64,000 nucleotides of DNA from Rhodothermales bacterium (GTDB lineage: Bacteria > Bacteroidota > Rhodothermia > Rhodothermales > Bin80). Position 1 is the stretch's first letter, and each line of letters begins with the position of its first letter. Of this stretch, positions 32,589 to 41,318 are shown in pieces. The notes under the pieces were generated by a model that saw only the letters and a program-made list of their open reading frames with translations, made no database searches and had not been told where the DNA came from. Where the stretch lies: the NCBI GenBank assembly GCA_028278205.1, contig JANQES010000041.1, forward strand, positions 1-64,000. The letters are read 5' to 3'. A program made the position numbers and the translations under genes.

Positions 32589-33302
32589 TCAAGCAAACGC
32601 CACCGTCTTATTGCCGTGGACGATGATGCGGTCTTCGAGGTGCCATTTGACCGCCCGCGCCAGCACGATGCGTTCGATGGTCTGGCCGAGTTCTTTCAAC
32701 TCTTCGACGGTGTGGCGGTGCGTCACGCGGATCACGTCTTGCTCGATGATGGGGCCTTCGTCGAGGTCTGCGGTGACGTAGTGGGCCGTGGCGCCGATGA
32801 GCTTGACGCCGCGCTCGGCGGCCTGATGGTAGGGTCTGGCGCCGATGAACGCCGGCAAGAAAGAGTGGTGGATGTTGATGATCCGGTGCGGGTAGTGATT
32901 GACGAAATGGTCGGTGAGGATCTGCATGTAGCGCGCCAGGACGATCACGTCGGTTTGCCCGTCGAACAGGTCGAGGATCTGCGCTTCGGCTTCGGCCCTG
33001 GTCTCTTTGGTGACGGGCACGTGGTGATAGGGCACGCCGAAGAGTTCGACGTTGTCGCGCATGTCCGGGTGGTTGCTGATGACCATCGTGATGTCGGCGT
33101 GGAGGCCGCCCCGGCTCCAGCGCCAGAGCAGTTCCAGCAGCGCGTGGTCGTATTTCGAGACCATCAGAGCCATCTTCTTCGGCTCGGCGGCGTAGGTCAT
33201 CTGCCAGTCCATCTCATACCGCGCCGCGACAGCCTCGCCGAAGATGCGCTCCAGAATCGGGCGCGACACGTCGAGGTGCGGCGTCTGAAATTCGACGCGC
33301 AT
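32589..33302 (-). CDS. purU: Formyltetrahydrofolate deformylase, N-terminally short
   Basis: Hydrolyses 10-formyl-THF to formate and THF, feeding PurT and balancing one-carbon pools. The 237 residues contain the formyltransferase-fold domain with MVSKYDHALLELLWRW, VISNHPDM, LARYMQILTD, NIHHSFLPAF, GATAHYVTADLDEGPIIEQD and a typical C-terminus. PurU proteins are normally about 280-290 residues and begin with an ACT domain; here the open frame starts at the methionine corresponding to the middle of that domain (MRVEF) and a stop lies a few codons upstream. The first 45 or so residues are missing. Either an active truncated form or a 5'-deleted gene. Confidence 0.82.
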   Translation of the reverse strand: MRVEFQTPHLDVSRPILERIFGEAVAARYEMDWQMTYAAEPKKMALMVSKYDHALLELLWRWSRGGLHADITMVISNHPDMRDNVELFGVPYHHVPVTKETRAEAEAQILDLFDGQTDVIVLARYMQILTDHFVNHYPHRIINIHHSFLPAFIGARPYHQAAERGVKLIGATAHYVTADLDEGPIIEQDVIRVTHRHTVEELKELGQTIERIVLARAVKWHLEDRIIVHGNKTVAFA

Positions 33303-33394
33303 AAAATTCGAATCTCAATTTCTTTATTCCTAATCGTTCTGAATCGTACCTTTCATCCGCTCATCCTCTCCATGACCTTCTTCCCCGCCTCGCC

Positions 33395-36274
33395 ATGAAA
33401 ATGAAAGGATTCTTCCTCGTGCTGCTTCTGCTCGCCGGCGTGCTCGACGCCACCGGGCAGCAGGCCAAAAAGGCCCTCGATCACGACGCCTACGACGTCT
33501 GGAACCGCATCAACGAACACGCCATCTCGGACGACGGGCGCTGGGCGCTCTTTTCGATGAGCCCCGAATACGGCGATGCCGAACTGCGTGTCAAGAGCCT
33601 GACGTCTGATCAGGCCTACAGCGTCCCGCGCGGCGTTTCGGCCCGGTTCACCGAAGACGCGCGTTTCGTGGCGTTTTCGATCAAACCGCCGAAAGAAGCC
33701 GTGCGGCAGGCTAAACTTGACGAGAAGAAAGACGATGAGATGCCGAAGGATTCGCTCGGCCTGCTCGATTTGAGCACCGGCGCCGTCACGCGCATCGGGC
33801 GTGTCAAGTCGTTCAAGTTGCCCGAAGAGGGCGCCGGCTTCGTGGCCTATCACCTCGAAAAAGCCCCTGCCGAGGCGGATAGCATGGAGAAGAACGTCGA
33901 GATGAATATTGAGAAGAATGTGGAGAAGCCGGAAGAGGGCGAGGACAAAAAGAAGGACAAGAAGAAAAAGCAGGAGGGCACGCCGCTGGTGTTGCGTAAC
34001 CTCGCCACCGGCGCCGAGACGCGCTTCGAGCACGCCACCGAGTACCTGTTTTCGGAAGACGGAAGCCGGCTCGTCTACACCGCCGCGAACAAAGACGGCA
34101 GCGCCGATGCCATCGTCGTCGTGACGACGGCCACGGGCGCGACCAACACGCTCATGGCCGGCAAAGGCGCCTACAAACAGCCGGCCTTCGACGAGGCCGG
34201 CAACCAACTTGCCTTCCTCTCGAACCGGGATGATCAAGAGGCCGAGCAGCCGGCGTTCACGCTCTATCACTGGCGTGTGGACACGGAGGCGCCGCAGGCT
34301 CTGTCCACCGCAGGCATCCCCGACGGCTGGTGGATCGGCGAGCATGGCGATCTGGAGTTTTCCAAAGAAGGCACGCGGCTCTTCTTCGGCACGGCGCCCC
34401 GGCCCGAACCGGAGCCCGAAGACGACGAAATACCTGACGACGAAAAGGTGGTCCTCGACGTCTGGAATTGGAAAGATCCGCTCCTCCAGCCGATGCAACT
34501 CGTGCAGCTTGAGCAGGAGAAGAAGCGCACCTACCGCGCCATGGTTCACCTGGCCGATGGCCGCGTCGTGCAACTGGCCGATGAGACGACGCCCGACGTC
34601 GTCGTAGGCCGTGAAGGCGAGGCGGACGTCGCCGTGGGCAACTCGAACATGCCCTATCGGCAGGAAATTTCGTGGGATTCGCCGCGCTACTACGACGTCT
34701 ACTTCGTCGATGTGGAGACCGGCGCGCGGCGCAGGGTGATCGAGGAGTTGCAATCTCGGGCCATCCTCTCGCCCGGCGCGCGCTACATCCACTGGTGGGA
34801 TCGGGATGACGTGGCATGGTATGCGATGAGCGTTGAGGGCGGCGAGCCGGTCAACCTGACGGGGCAGATCCCGCACGCCTTCCATAACGAATTACACGAC
34901 TGGCCTTTCAAACCCAATCCCTACGGCGAGATCGGATGGACCGAGAGCGACGAGGCCTTCCTCGTCTATGACAGGCACGACATCTGGGTGCTCGATCCCA
35001 CCGGCGCCCGCGCCCCGCGCAACGTCACTGAGGGCCGGGGCCGCGCCGACGACCTGCGCTTCCGCTACGTCCGCCTCGACCCCGACGAGCAAACCATCGA
35101 CCCCGACGCGCCGATGCTGCTCTCGGCTTTTAATTATGAAACGAAGGCGAGCGGTTTTTATCGCGATCAGGCCGGCGGCACCCGCGCGCCGCAGCAACTC
35201 GTGATGACGGATCGCCGGTTCTCCAATCCCCAAAAAGCCGAAGACACCGACGCGCTCCTGTTCACCCGCGAGCACTTCGAAGAATTCCCCGACCTGTGGA
35301 CGAGCAGCCCCGACTTCGACGACATGCGCCGCGTCAGCGACGCCAACCCGCAACAGGCCGGCTATCTCTGGGGCACCGCCGAACTCGTCGAATGGACCTC
35401 GCTCGACGGCATCCCGCTCAAAGGAATCCTCTACAAACCCGAAGGCTTCGACCCGTCGCAGAAATATCCGATGATGGTGTATTTCTACGAGAAAATGTCG
35501 GACGGTCTGCATCAGCATCGCGCGCCGGCTACGTCGCGGTCGTCCATCAATTTCTCGTTTTACGTGAGTCGCGGCTACCTCGTCTTCGTGCCGGACATTC
35601 CGTACAAAGTGGGGTATCCGGGCGAGAGTGCGCTCAACGCCGTCGTGCCCGGCGTCACGAAACTGATCAACCAGGGTTTTGTCGAGGAAGACAACGTCGG
35701 CGTGCAGGGGCATAGCTGGGGCGGCTATCAGATCGCCTACATGGTCACCGAGACCAACCTGTTCAAAGCCGCCGAGGCCGGCGCGCCGGTCTCTAACATG
35801 ACCAGCGCTTACGGCGGCATCCGCTGGGGCAGCGGCATGAGCCGGATGTTCCAGTACGAAAAATCGCAAAGCCGCATCGGCGGCACGCTCTGGGAATACC
35901 CGCTGCGCTATATCGACAACTCGCCGCTGTTCCAGGCCGACAAGATCGAGACGCCGGTCTTGATGATGCACAACGACGAAGACGGCGCCGTGCCGTGGTA
36001 TCAGGGCATCGAGTTTTTCGTGGCCCTCCGCCGGCTGGGCAAGCCGGTCTGGATGCTCAACTACAACGGCGAAGCGCACGGCCTCCGGCAGTATCACAAC
36101 AAACGCGACTTCGCCATCCGCATGCAGCAGTTCTTCGACCACTACCTCAAAGGCGCCCCCGCGCCGGTGTGGATGGAAGAAGGCGTGCCGGCTATCAAGA
36201 AAGGAAAAACGCTCGGCCTCGAACCCGCCTCTGCACCCACGCCGACAGTGACAGTGCCGACAGGAAGTCAGTAG
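33395..36274 (+). CDS. Secreted S9-family prolyl-oligopeptidase-like serine peptidase
   Basis: 959 residues with a Sec signal (MKMKGFFLVLLLLAG), an N-terminal beta-propeller and a C-terminal alpha/beta-hydrolase domain. Catalytic triad: nucleophile S774 in GHSWGG, D863 in HNDEDGAVP, H895 in GEAHGL. Family members cleave short peptides, often dipeptides, in the periplasm. Odd: a highly charged low-complexity stretch (about 165-200, MEKNVEMNIEKNVEKPEEG then a Lys run) sits in the propeller and is itself repetitive in DNA. It is divergent from purU with a 92-bp gap and followed by a small heptamer palindrome and the SEC-C gene. Confidence 0.92.
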   Translation: MKMKGFFLVLLLLAGVLDATGQQAKKALDHDAYDVWNRINEHAISDDGRWALFSMSPEYGDAELRVKSLTSDQAYSVPRGVSARFTEDARFVAFSIKPPKEAVRQAKLDEKKDDEMPKDSLGLLDLSTGAVTRIGRVKSFKLPEEGAGFVAYHLEKAPAEADSMEKNVEMNIEKNVEKPEEGEDKKKDKKKKQEGTPLVLRNLATGAETRFEHATEYLFSEDGSRLVYTAANKDGSADAIVVVTTATGATNTLMAGKGAYKQPAFDEAGNQLAFLSNRDDQEAEQPAFTLYHWRVDTEAPQALSTAGIPDGWWIGEHGDLEFSKEGTRLFFGTAPRPEPEPEDDEIPDDEKVVLDVWNWKDPLLQPMQLVQLEQEKKRTYRAMVHLADGRVVQLADETTPDVVVGREGEADVAVGNSNMPYRQEISWDSPRYYDVYFVDVETGARRRVIEELQSRAILSPGARYIHWWDRDDVAWYAMSVEGGEPVNLTGQIPHAFHNELHDWPFKPNPYGEIGWTESDEAFLVYDRHDIWVLDPTGARAPRNVTEGRGRADDLRFRYVRLDPDEQTIDPDAPMLLSAFNYETKASGFYRDQAGGTRAPQQLVMTDRRFSNPQKAEDTDALLFTREHFEEFPDLWTSSPDFDDMRRVSDANPQQAGYLWGTAELVEWTSLDGIPLKGILYKPEGFDPSQKYPMMVYFYEKMSDGLHQHRAPATSRSSINFSFYVSRGYLVFVPDIPYKVGYPGESALNAVVPGVTKLINQGFVEEDNVGVQGHSWGGYQIAYMVTETNLFKAAEAGAPVSNMTSAYGGIRWGSGMSRMFQYEKSQSRIGGTLWEYPLRYIDNSPLFQADKIETPVLMMHNDEDGAVPWYQGIEFFVALRRLGKPVWMLNYNGEAHGLRQYHNKRDFAIRMQQFFDHYLKGAPAPVWMEEGVPAIKKGKTLGLEPASAPTPTVTVPTGSQ

Positions 36275-36314
36275 CGATTTTAGATTTTGGATCCAAAATC
36301 TAAAATCCAAAATA
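36275..36314. repeat. Minimal ATTTTGG heptamer palindrome
   Basis: The two heptamer arms meet at GGATCC with no terminator core, giving a compact perfect hairpin between the S9 peptidase and SEC-C genes. Confidence 0.8.
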
Positions 36315-36362
36315 CTTATATTCGCTTTCTCGTCACCCTCGAAGGCCAGCCCCCAAGGAGTC

Positions 36363-36590
36363 ATGAAAACAGGACGCAACGCTCCGTGCCGGTGTGGAAG
36401 TGGGAGAAAGTTTAAACACTGCTGCGAAGGCAAGACGACCTGGTACAAGGATTCGAAATGGGCCGGCATCCTGCTCATCCTGTTCTTGCTGGGCGCCGGC
36501 GCGTTAGTCTGGTCCGAGCTATCGCACGAAGGCTCGGATACCGACGCGCAGGGCCGCGTCTGGGACCCGGAGCACGGGCATTATCATTAG
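36363..36590 (+). CDS. Small SEC-C-motif membrane protein
   Basis: 75 residues. The N-terminal SEC-C zinc motif (APCRCGSGRKFKHCC, C-x-C then CC) is followed by one membrane helix (WAGILLILFLLGAGALVW) and a short acidic/His tail (DPEHGHYH). SEC-C motifs bind zinc and, in SecA, SecB and ribosome; freestanding small versions are common and of unknown role. The helix would anchor the zinc motif on the cytoplasmic face. Confidence 0.82.
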   Translation: MKTGRNAPCRCGSGRKFKHCCEGKTTWYKDSKWAGILLILFLLGAGALVWSELSHEGSDTDAQGRVWDPEHGHYH

Positions 36591-36608
36591 ATCGCTCCGA
36601 ATATCAAA

Positions 36609-36682
36609 CGAGGGATCTCCCACATTGAAGTATGCCTGGACGTGGGAGATCCCTCGGCTCGCTGCGCTCGCTCGGGATGACA
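36609..36682. repeat. GTCATCCCGAGCG-family palindromic element, 5'-truncated copy
   Basis: GAGGGATCTCCC and its complement flank GCCTGGACGTGG. 36632-36682 is identical, bar one base, to 37106-37156. The two copies bracket the GIY-YIG gene as direct repeats. Confidence 0.85.
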
Positions 36683-36713
36683 TAAAGGAGGTTTGGATTA
36701 GCGTTGACGGCAT

Positions 36714-37001
36714 TTATAAAAGTTGGTCAGCCAGGTCAACCATTTCTGGATTGAGTGTCTTGATCAGATCGAGCTTCTTCTGGCGGCCCCAGCGTTTCAA
36801 TTGCTTTTCTCGGCTGATGGCTTCTTTGACCTGGCTGTATTCCTCATAGTAGAGCAAATCGGTTACACGATACCGTGATGTAAAAGTGCTTCCCTCGCCA
36901 CTCTTGTGCTCCCATATGCGCCGCTCTAAGTCATTGGTCATACCCGTGTAGAAGACCGTGCGATAGCGATTGGAAATGATATAGACGTAGTAGCGACGCA
37001 T
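36714..37001 (-). CDS. GIY-YIG domain protein (UPF0213/YhbQ-like)
   Basis: 95 residues with the compact GIY-YIG nuclease core: YYVYIISN at the start, FYTGMTNDLERRIWEHK (Y, G and R of the active site), and the later YEEYSQVKEAISREKQLKRWGRQKK block containing the catalytic-type glutamate. Freestanding proteins of this size are structure-specific nuclease candidates, often lineage-mobile. It is bracketed by two direct copies of a palindromic repeat, suggesting the gene and repeats travel together. Confidence 0.87.
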   Translation of the reverse strand: MRRYYVYIISNRYRTVFYTGMTNDLERRIWEHKSGEGSTFTSRYRVTDLLYYEEYSQVKEAISREKQLKRWGRQKKLDLIKTLNPEMVDLADQLL

Positions 37002-37045
37002 TTCCTTGAATGGGTTTAAAAAACCTATTCCAAAGAAACAACGCT

Positions 37046-37156
37046 GTCATCCCGAGCGGAGAACGACGCAGTCGGGCGCAGCCGAGGGATCTCCCAGGTT
37101 GAAGCATGCCTGGACGTGGGAGATCCCTCGACTCGCTGCGCTCGCTCGGGATGACA
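37046..37156. repeat. GTCATCCCGAGCG-family palindromic element, complete copy
   Basis: About 110 bp: GTCATCCCGAGCG at the left end, CGCTCGGGATGAC at the right end, and inner arms GAGGGATCTCCCA / TGGGAGATCCCTCG. A diverged third copy is at 49079-49196. Confidence 0.87.
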
Positions 37157-37181
37157 GGTAGGGAAGGTAGGAGGAAGGTGC

Positions 37182-39884
37182 CTACTCCCGCATCCACATC
37201 TTCAGACTCGTCCCCGGCACCGCCAGATCGTGCGTCGCGCCGCCTTCGAGGGTTGCATTCGAGCCGGAGACGCCGTTCACGTGATCGACGGTCTGGGCGT
37301 TGGCGATGAGGCGCCAGCGGCCTGTGGGCAGCGGCACGTCGGCGAATGTGGCTTCGAAGGCGCCGGTGTTGACGAGGACGAGCACGCTGCCGTCGACGAG
37401 GTAGCCGAGAAGGTGTTCGTCGTCGGGGAGGAGCCACTGGTAGTAGTCGTCCGGCGGCGGGTCGGCGCGGCGGAAGACGGCGCCGGCGTCGCTCTTGCGG
37501 AAAGCGATCAGGCCTTTCCAGTAGGCCAGCATGTTGGCGTAGTCGTTGGGGCCGTCGGCTTTCGTTTTGCCCACGTTTTCCCAGACGAATTGGTTGGGCA
37601 CGCGCAGGTTGTAGGTGTCGTCCCGGCCTTTGAGATAGATGGGGCCGCTGCTGGTTTGTTTGATTTCTTCTTCGAGGGGCGCGGCGCCTTTGCTGCGCAT
37701 CATCTCGCTGCCGCCGTGCAAGACGAGGGGGCCGAGCGACGTAAACAGCAGCCCGGCAGCGATCTTGTACGAACGCTCATCCACCCCCCGGCGCCCGTCC
37801 CAGTCCTCGGTGGCGAAGCGGTCGGCCAGCGCCCAGTTGTCGTGGATGTCCAGGTAGTTGATGCCCTGGTTGGTCGAAGCGGCTTCCTGGGGATAGTCGT
37901 TCGTAAGCGCGCGCATCACCTCGGCGCGTAGCGCGGCGTTGCCGCCGGCATAGCCCCGGTCGGTCTTTTTGTCCGATAGCTCGAAGGGCGAGCCTTTGAA
38001 GGCGTTGCGAGCGTCGTCCTGAAAAAACGTGATCGGCGAATCCTCCTTGTACCAGTCCCAGTCCGGGTTGGCCAGCACGTCGGGGTCGCTCACGTCGATC
38101 CACGGTTCGCCGTAGATGATCACGTCGTCGCCGAGTTCGTGACGCAGGCGGATGAGCGTCTGCTCGTCGATCTGCCCGGCCAGATCGATGCGGAAGCCGT
38201 CGAAGCCGAATTCATCGATGAGTTGTTTGCACTGGTCGATGACCCAGCGTTGGACCATCGGGCGGTCTTCGGTCTTGACCTCGTTGCCGAACGGGCCGAT
38301 GTGCTCGACGCGTTCGTCGGTGCGGTGATAATAGGGTTTGTCGAGGACGTTGAAATTGAACAAAAGGTGGCGGTCGTCCATGTTTTCGCCGGTGTGGTTG
38401 GGCACGATGTCGATGATGACGGCGAGCCCCCGGTCGTGGAAAGCCTGGACGAGGTCGCGAAACTGATCGCGTTGGGCGCCGTGCTCCGTGCCGCGCTGCC
38501 GGAAGCGCGTCTCGATGGCGAAGGCGTGCGTGGTCCGGTAGCCCCACTGATAATTTTCCTGATCGATCCCCATCGCCGCCATCTCCGGATCGTCGCCGAA
38601 GGCCGCCTGCCATTCGTCGTTCGGATAGTGGAGGTATTCCTGCACCGGCATCAGGTGGACGACGTTGATGCCCAGATCGACCAGATAATCGAACCCGACG
38701 GGTTCGCCCCGGCTGTTGCGCAGGCCGGGCGCCGCCATCGCCGGGATCGTCCCTTTCAGATCGTCCGAGACCGGCAGCAGATCCGTGAAATCCTGCACGT
38801 GGATCTCGTAGGCGATCACATCCTCCATCTTCGGGCGCCCTGCTGCGAGCGGTGTGGCCGGCGTCGTCGGGCGCCAGACGCGGCTCTTGCCCTGCGCCCC
38901 GACGTTGACGCGCGCATACGGATCGCTGATGTGAACGGGGAAGGCGTCGTAGAAATAATTCCCCGGATCGTCCGGGCCGTGGACGGTGAAATCGTAGTAC
39001 GTGCCGTGGCGGTCGCCGCTGACGATGGCCTCCCAGACGCCCGCCGCGTCGCGCGTCATAACGATCTGCTCGGTGGCGTCGTCAGGGGACGCCTCGGCGG
39101 TGTCGTAGAGGTAGAGGCGGACGGTGTCGGCGCGGGGCGCGAAGATGCGAAAGGCGGTCTGCGCACCGTCGTCGCTGACGTTGGCGCCGAGGGCTTTGTC
39201 CGAATACAGCGTCCGAAACCAGCCGTCGAACCGGCAGCGCGCCTGCAGGTTCATCGAGGGGATTTCGAGATAATAGACGCGCCGGATGTCGAGGTCCCGG
39301 TCCGGCACGACGAGCATTTCGGAGGCGGTGTTGGGCAGCACGGCAGCCACTGCCACCGAATCGCCGTGGGCATCGACGAGCCGGTAGGCCGACGGATCGA
39401 GAGGCCGGACGACGTCGCCGGTAAGCCGTGCCCAGACGGCGCGCGGGCCGCGAAGCTCCGCTCGCAAGCGCAGCGGCTCGACGCCGTACATAAACACCAG
39501 ATTGCCTGCCTCGCGGTTGGGCGCCTCGGCCAGCGGGTCGAGCCAGGCGCCGTCGTTCATCCGAAACTTAAACGGTGTGCCCGGCCCGACGACGCGGTAG
39601 GCGGGATTATAGACCGGCAGCATCCACACGCGGCGGTCGAAGGCGCGCGGCCCGAGGCGCCAGGCGCGGTTGTCCATGTCCTGATCCCAGCTCCGAAAAG
39701 ACCCCGTCACCACGACGCGTTCGAGGTCTTCGGCCTCGTAGCGCGCCGCGTCGAAGACGAAGTAGGTGGTGTCGTTGCGGTGGAAGTAGCCTTGCACCAG
39801 GGCGTCATCGGGTATCGATTGGGCCGGGGCGGAAGCGACGACGGCCAGCGCCGCCGCTGCCATCAAAACAGAACGGAGTACCAT
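37182..39884 (-). CDS. pulA: Pullulanase, type I (GH13), secreted
   Basis: Cleaves alpha-1,6 branches of pullulan, glycogen or amylopectin. The 900-residue protein has a signal peptide (MVLRSVLMAAAALAVVASAPAQ), N-terminal beta-sandwich/CBM48-like domains, then a GH13 barrel with YQWGYRTTHAF (the pullulanase YNWGY block), DIVPNHTGE (region I), GFRIDLAG (II, nucleophile Asp), IIYGEPW (III, acid/base Glu) and NYLDIHDN (IV), and a C-terminal beta domain. I start at 39884 where the signal peptide begins; the long upstream frame runs through repeat sequence. No other glycogen genes adjoin it. Confidence 0.93.
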   Translation of the reverse strand: MVLRSVLMAAAALAVVASAPAQSIPDDALVQGYFHRNDTTYFVFDAARYEAEDLERVVVTGSFRSWDQDMDNRAWRLGPRAFDRRVWMLPVYNPAYRVVGPGTPFKFRMNDGAWLDPLAEAPNREAGNLVFMYGVEPLRLRAELRGPRAVWARLTGDVVRPLDPSAYRLVDAHGDSVAVAAVLPNTASEMLVVPDRDLDIRRVYYLEIPSMNLQARCRFDGWFRTLYSDKALGANVSDDGAQTAFRIFAPRADTVRLYLYDTAEASPDDATEQIVMTRDAAGVWEAIVSGDRHGTYYDFTVHGPDDPGNYFYDAFPVHISDPYARVNVGAQGKSRVWRPTTPATPLAAGRPKMEDVIAYEIHVQDFTDLLPVSDDLKGTIPAMAAPGLRNSRGEPVGFDYLVDLGINVVHLMPVQEYLHYPNDEWQAAFGDDPEMAAMGIDQENYQWGYRTTHAFAIETRFRQRGTEHGAQRDQFRDLVQAFHDRGLAVIIDIVPNHTGENMDDRHLLFNFNVLDKPYYHRTDERVEHIGPFGNEVKTEDRPMVQRWVIDQCKQLIDEFGFDGFRIDLAGQIDEQTLIRLRHELGDDVIIYGEPWIDVSDPDVLANPDWDWYKEDSPITFFQDDARNAFKGSPFELSDKKTDRGYAGGNAALRAEVMRALTNDYPQEAASTNQGINYLDIHDNWALADRFATEDWDGRRGVDERSYKIAAGLLFTSLGPLVLHGGSEMMRSKGAAPLEEEIKQTSSGPIYLKGRDDTYNLRVPNQFVWENVGKTKADGPNDYANMLAYWKGLIAFRKSDAGAVFRRADPPPDDYYQWLLPDDEHLLGYLVDGSVLVLVNTGAFEATFADVPLPTGRWRLIANAQTVDHVNGVSGSNATLEGGATHDLAVPGTSLKMWMRE

Positions 39885-39960
39885 GATCACATCGGTTGGT
39901 GTTATTCCTGGCCGGATTTTTCTATAAAGGGCTCGTCGGCATCCAGGTGCAACTGGTGTC

Positions 39961-40029
39961 GAGGAGCGGAGGGTGAAGGGCGAGGGGCGAAAAGAAAATC
40001 GCCCTTCGCTCCTCGCCTTTCGCCCTTCG
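39961..40029. repeat. Inverted heptamer pair (CGCCCTT family)
   Basis: Left 39961-39995 (GAAGGGC/GAGGGGC/GAAAAGA type) and right 39999-40029 (CGCCCTT CGCTCCT CGCCTTT CGCCCTT). It lies between sixA and pulA in the pulA upstream region. Confidence 0.8.
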
Positions 40030-40076
40030 ACGCGGCGTGTCCCAAAGTCATCGTGCACCAGAGATGGTAAGATGTC

Positions 40077-40583
40077 TCATCGAAGCTTCCACTGCACCAA
40101 AGTCTTCGGCTTCTGGAGCCAGACCAGGGTGCCGCGTCCGAAGGCGGCCTCACGCCAGGAGTCGATAGGCAGGTCGATCCGGGCCATGGCGGCGGTGGGG
40201 AAATGGTAGACGTCTTCGTTGGAGAGTTCTTCGATGGTTTCGGACCATGTGGGTTCGTGGCCGATGAGCATGAGCACGTTCGTCGTATCGGGTTCGCGCC
40301 GCATGATCGCCAGCAAGTCGGACGGATAGGCGTCGTAGAGGTCGCGGGTGAAGCGAGCGGGGGCATTCCACGCGCCGGCTTTTTGCGCCCGTTTGAGCGT
40401 CTGTTTGGCGCGTTTGGCCGTCGACGAGACGATGCTGTCGGGCAGGGGGCCTTTTTGGGCGAGCCATTGGCCCATGGCGCGGGCGGCTTTGCGCCCGCGT
40501 TTTGCCAGCGGGCGGCTGTGGTCGGAGCCGTAGTCGGCGTCCCAGTCGGACTTGCCGTGGCGGAAGAGCAGGACAGTTTTCAT
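40077..40583 (-). CDS. sixA: SixA-type phosphohistidine phosphatase
   Basis: 168-residue histidine-phosphatase-superfamily protein with the RHG catalytic motif at the start (MKTVLLFRHGKSDW), R and H of the second half in SSTAKRAKQT and LIGHEPTW. SixA removes phosphate from histidine phosphotransfer domains in E. coli; the same small fold acts elsewhere on other phosphoesters. It could tune phosphorelays such as the kinase pair at 23.9-27.3 kb, but nothing links them physically. Confidence 0.85.
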   Translation of the reverse strand: MKTVLLFRHGKSDWDADYGSDHSRPLAKRGRKAARAMGQWLAQKGPLPDSIVSSTAKRAKQTLKRAQKAGAWNAPARFTRDLYDAYPSDLLAIMRREPDTTNVLMLIGHEPTWSETIEELSNEDVYHFPTAAMARIDLPIDSWREAAFGRGTLVWLQKPKTLVQWKLR

Positions 40584-40704
40584 GGCGGGGTAGGTTGGGT
40601 GAGTGGCTTAGGGAAGATACGATATACGACGGGGTGACAGGGTTTCACGCGATGAACTACGTCGAGCTTCACTTTGTCAAAGAGGCCTTGTACAAAGCCC
40701 TTTT

Positions 40705-40986
40705 TCATAGCATGATCACCCCTTTGATGCCGGATGCGGCTTTGTAGACGGCGATGACCTCGGTGCTCGAATGCATCTGCATCCGCGCCGTGACGCTGAC
40801 GTAGTTGCCCGCGCGTGAAGACCGCACCCGAACCGGATGCAGGCCGAAGACGGCCTTCAACTCACCCAACCCGGCTTGCGGGGCAATGAACTTGAAGACG
40901 AACTCGCTGGGCCAGTCCATCTGGTCGTCGAGTAGATGTTGAAATCGATCCCATCCACCCTTGTTGCTTCCGGGCGTCACGTTCAT
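40705..40986 (-). CDS. DUF493 (YbeD-like) family protein
   Basis: 93 residues with an ACT-like ferredoxin fold: DWPSEFVFKFIAPQ, then VRVRSSRAGNYVSVTARMQMHSSTEV, the family's conserved core, and a final strand IKGVIML. Function not established; in E. coli YbeD sits next to lipoate genes, which is not the case here. The 40584-40704 gap before sixA shows nothing notable. Upstream, 40987-41168 also has no supported gene. Confidence 0.82.
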   Translation of the reverse strand: MNVTPGSNKGGWDRFQHLLDDQMDWPSEFVFKFIAPQAGLGELKAVFGLHPVRVRSSRAGNYVSVTARMQMHSSTEVIAVYKAASGIKGVIML

Positions 40987-41168
40987 ATCGAGAAAACTGT
41001 CTTGGGCGTCAAAGCGATGAACTGTATCTCTAACGTACGCCGAGGCATTGCTTTCGTTCTGCCTATAGCGTTTTTAGTGTATCGTGTAGATGCTTGATTT
41101 TAATAAGCCTTGGGAGCCTGTTTGGGGGGCGCGCGACAATTTGCACAAGGTGGGTTTTAACCGCAGAT

Positions 41169-41208
41169 AAAAAGCCGAAGCCGGGCAGGAGGCGCTCCCG
41201 CCCGGCTC
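41169..41208 (-). terminator. Distal terminator of subtilisin unit A
   Basis: On the minus strand, GCCGGGC (41180-41186 / 41200-41206) stem-loop followed by TTCGGCTTTTT. Near-identical to the terminator at 43769-43807 after the short subtilisin gene. Confidence 0.88.
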
Positions 41209-41234
41209 AGGTCTCTCCCTCTCACCATGATCGT

Positions 41235-41255
41235 TTAAAAATCGCCTATCCAGAC
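41235..41255 (-). pseudogene. Remnant: last six codons and stop of a lost short subtilisin gene
   Basis: Minus-strand codons V-W-I-G-D-F-stop match the V-W-V-G-D-F-stop end of the intact short protease at 43835. The following 50 bp to the terminator are also alignable. The rest of that gene is absent: only about 10 bp separate the remnant from the hairpin at 41263. Confidence 0.7.
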
Positions 41256-41262
41256 GTGTTAT

Positions 41263-41300
41263 GGCCGGGCGGGCGTGTGGGCCAACGCGCCCACCCGGCC
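41263..41300 (-). terminator. Proximal GC-rich hairpin after long subtilisin A
   Basis: GGCCGGGCGGGCG pairs with CGCCCACCCGGCC. Counterpart of 45281-45317 after long subtilisin B. It lacks a long U-tract, so it may be a processing or attenuation hairpin. Confidence 0.7.
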
Positions 41301-41318
41301 TGTCGTGGACTAAAGGGT

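Noticed and set aside
36714..37156. A larger mobile element (IS) at the GIY-YIG locus
   Set aside because: No transposase or target-site duplication is visible; only the repeat copies and the small nuclease can be supported.
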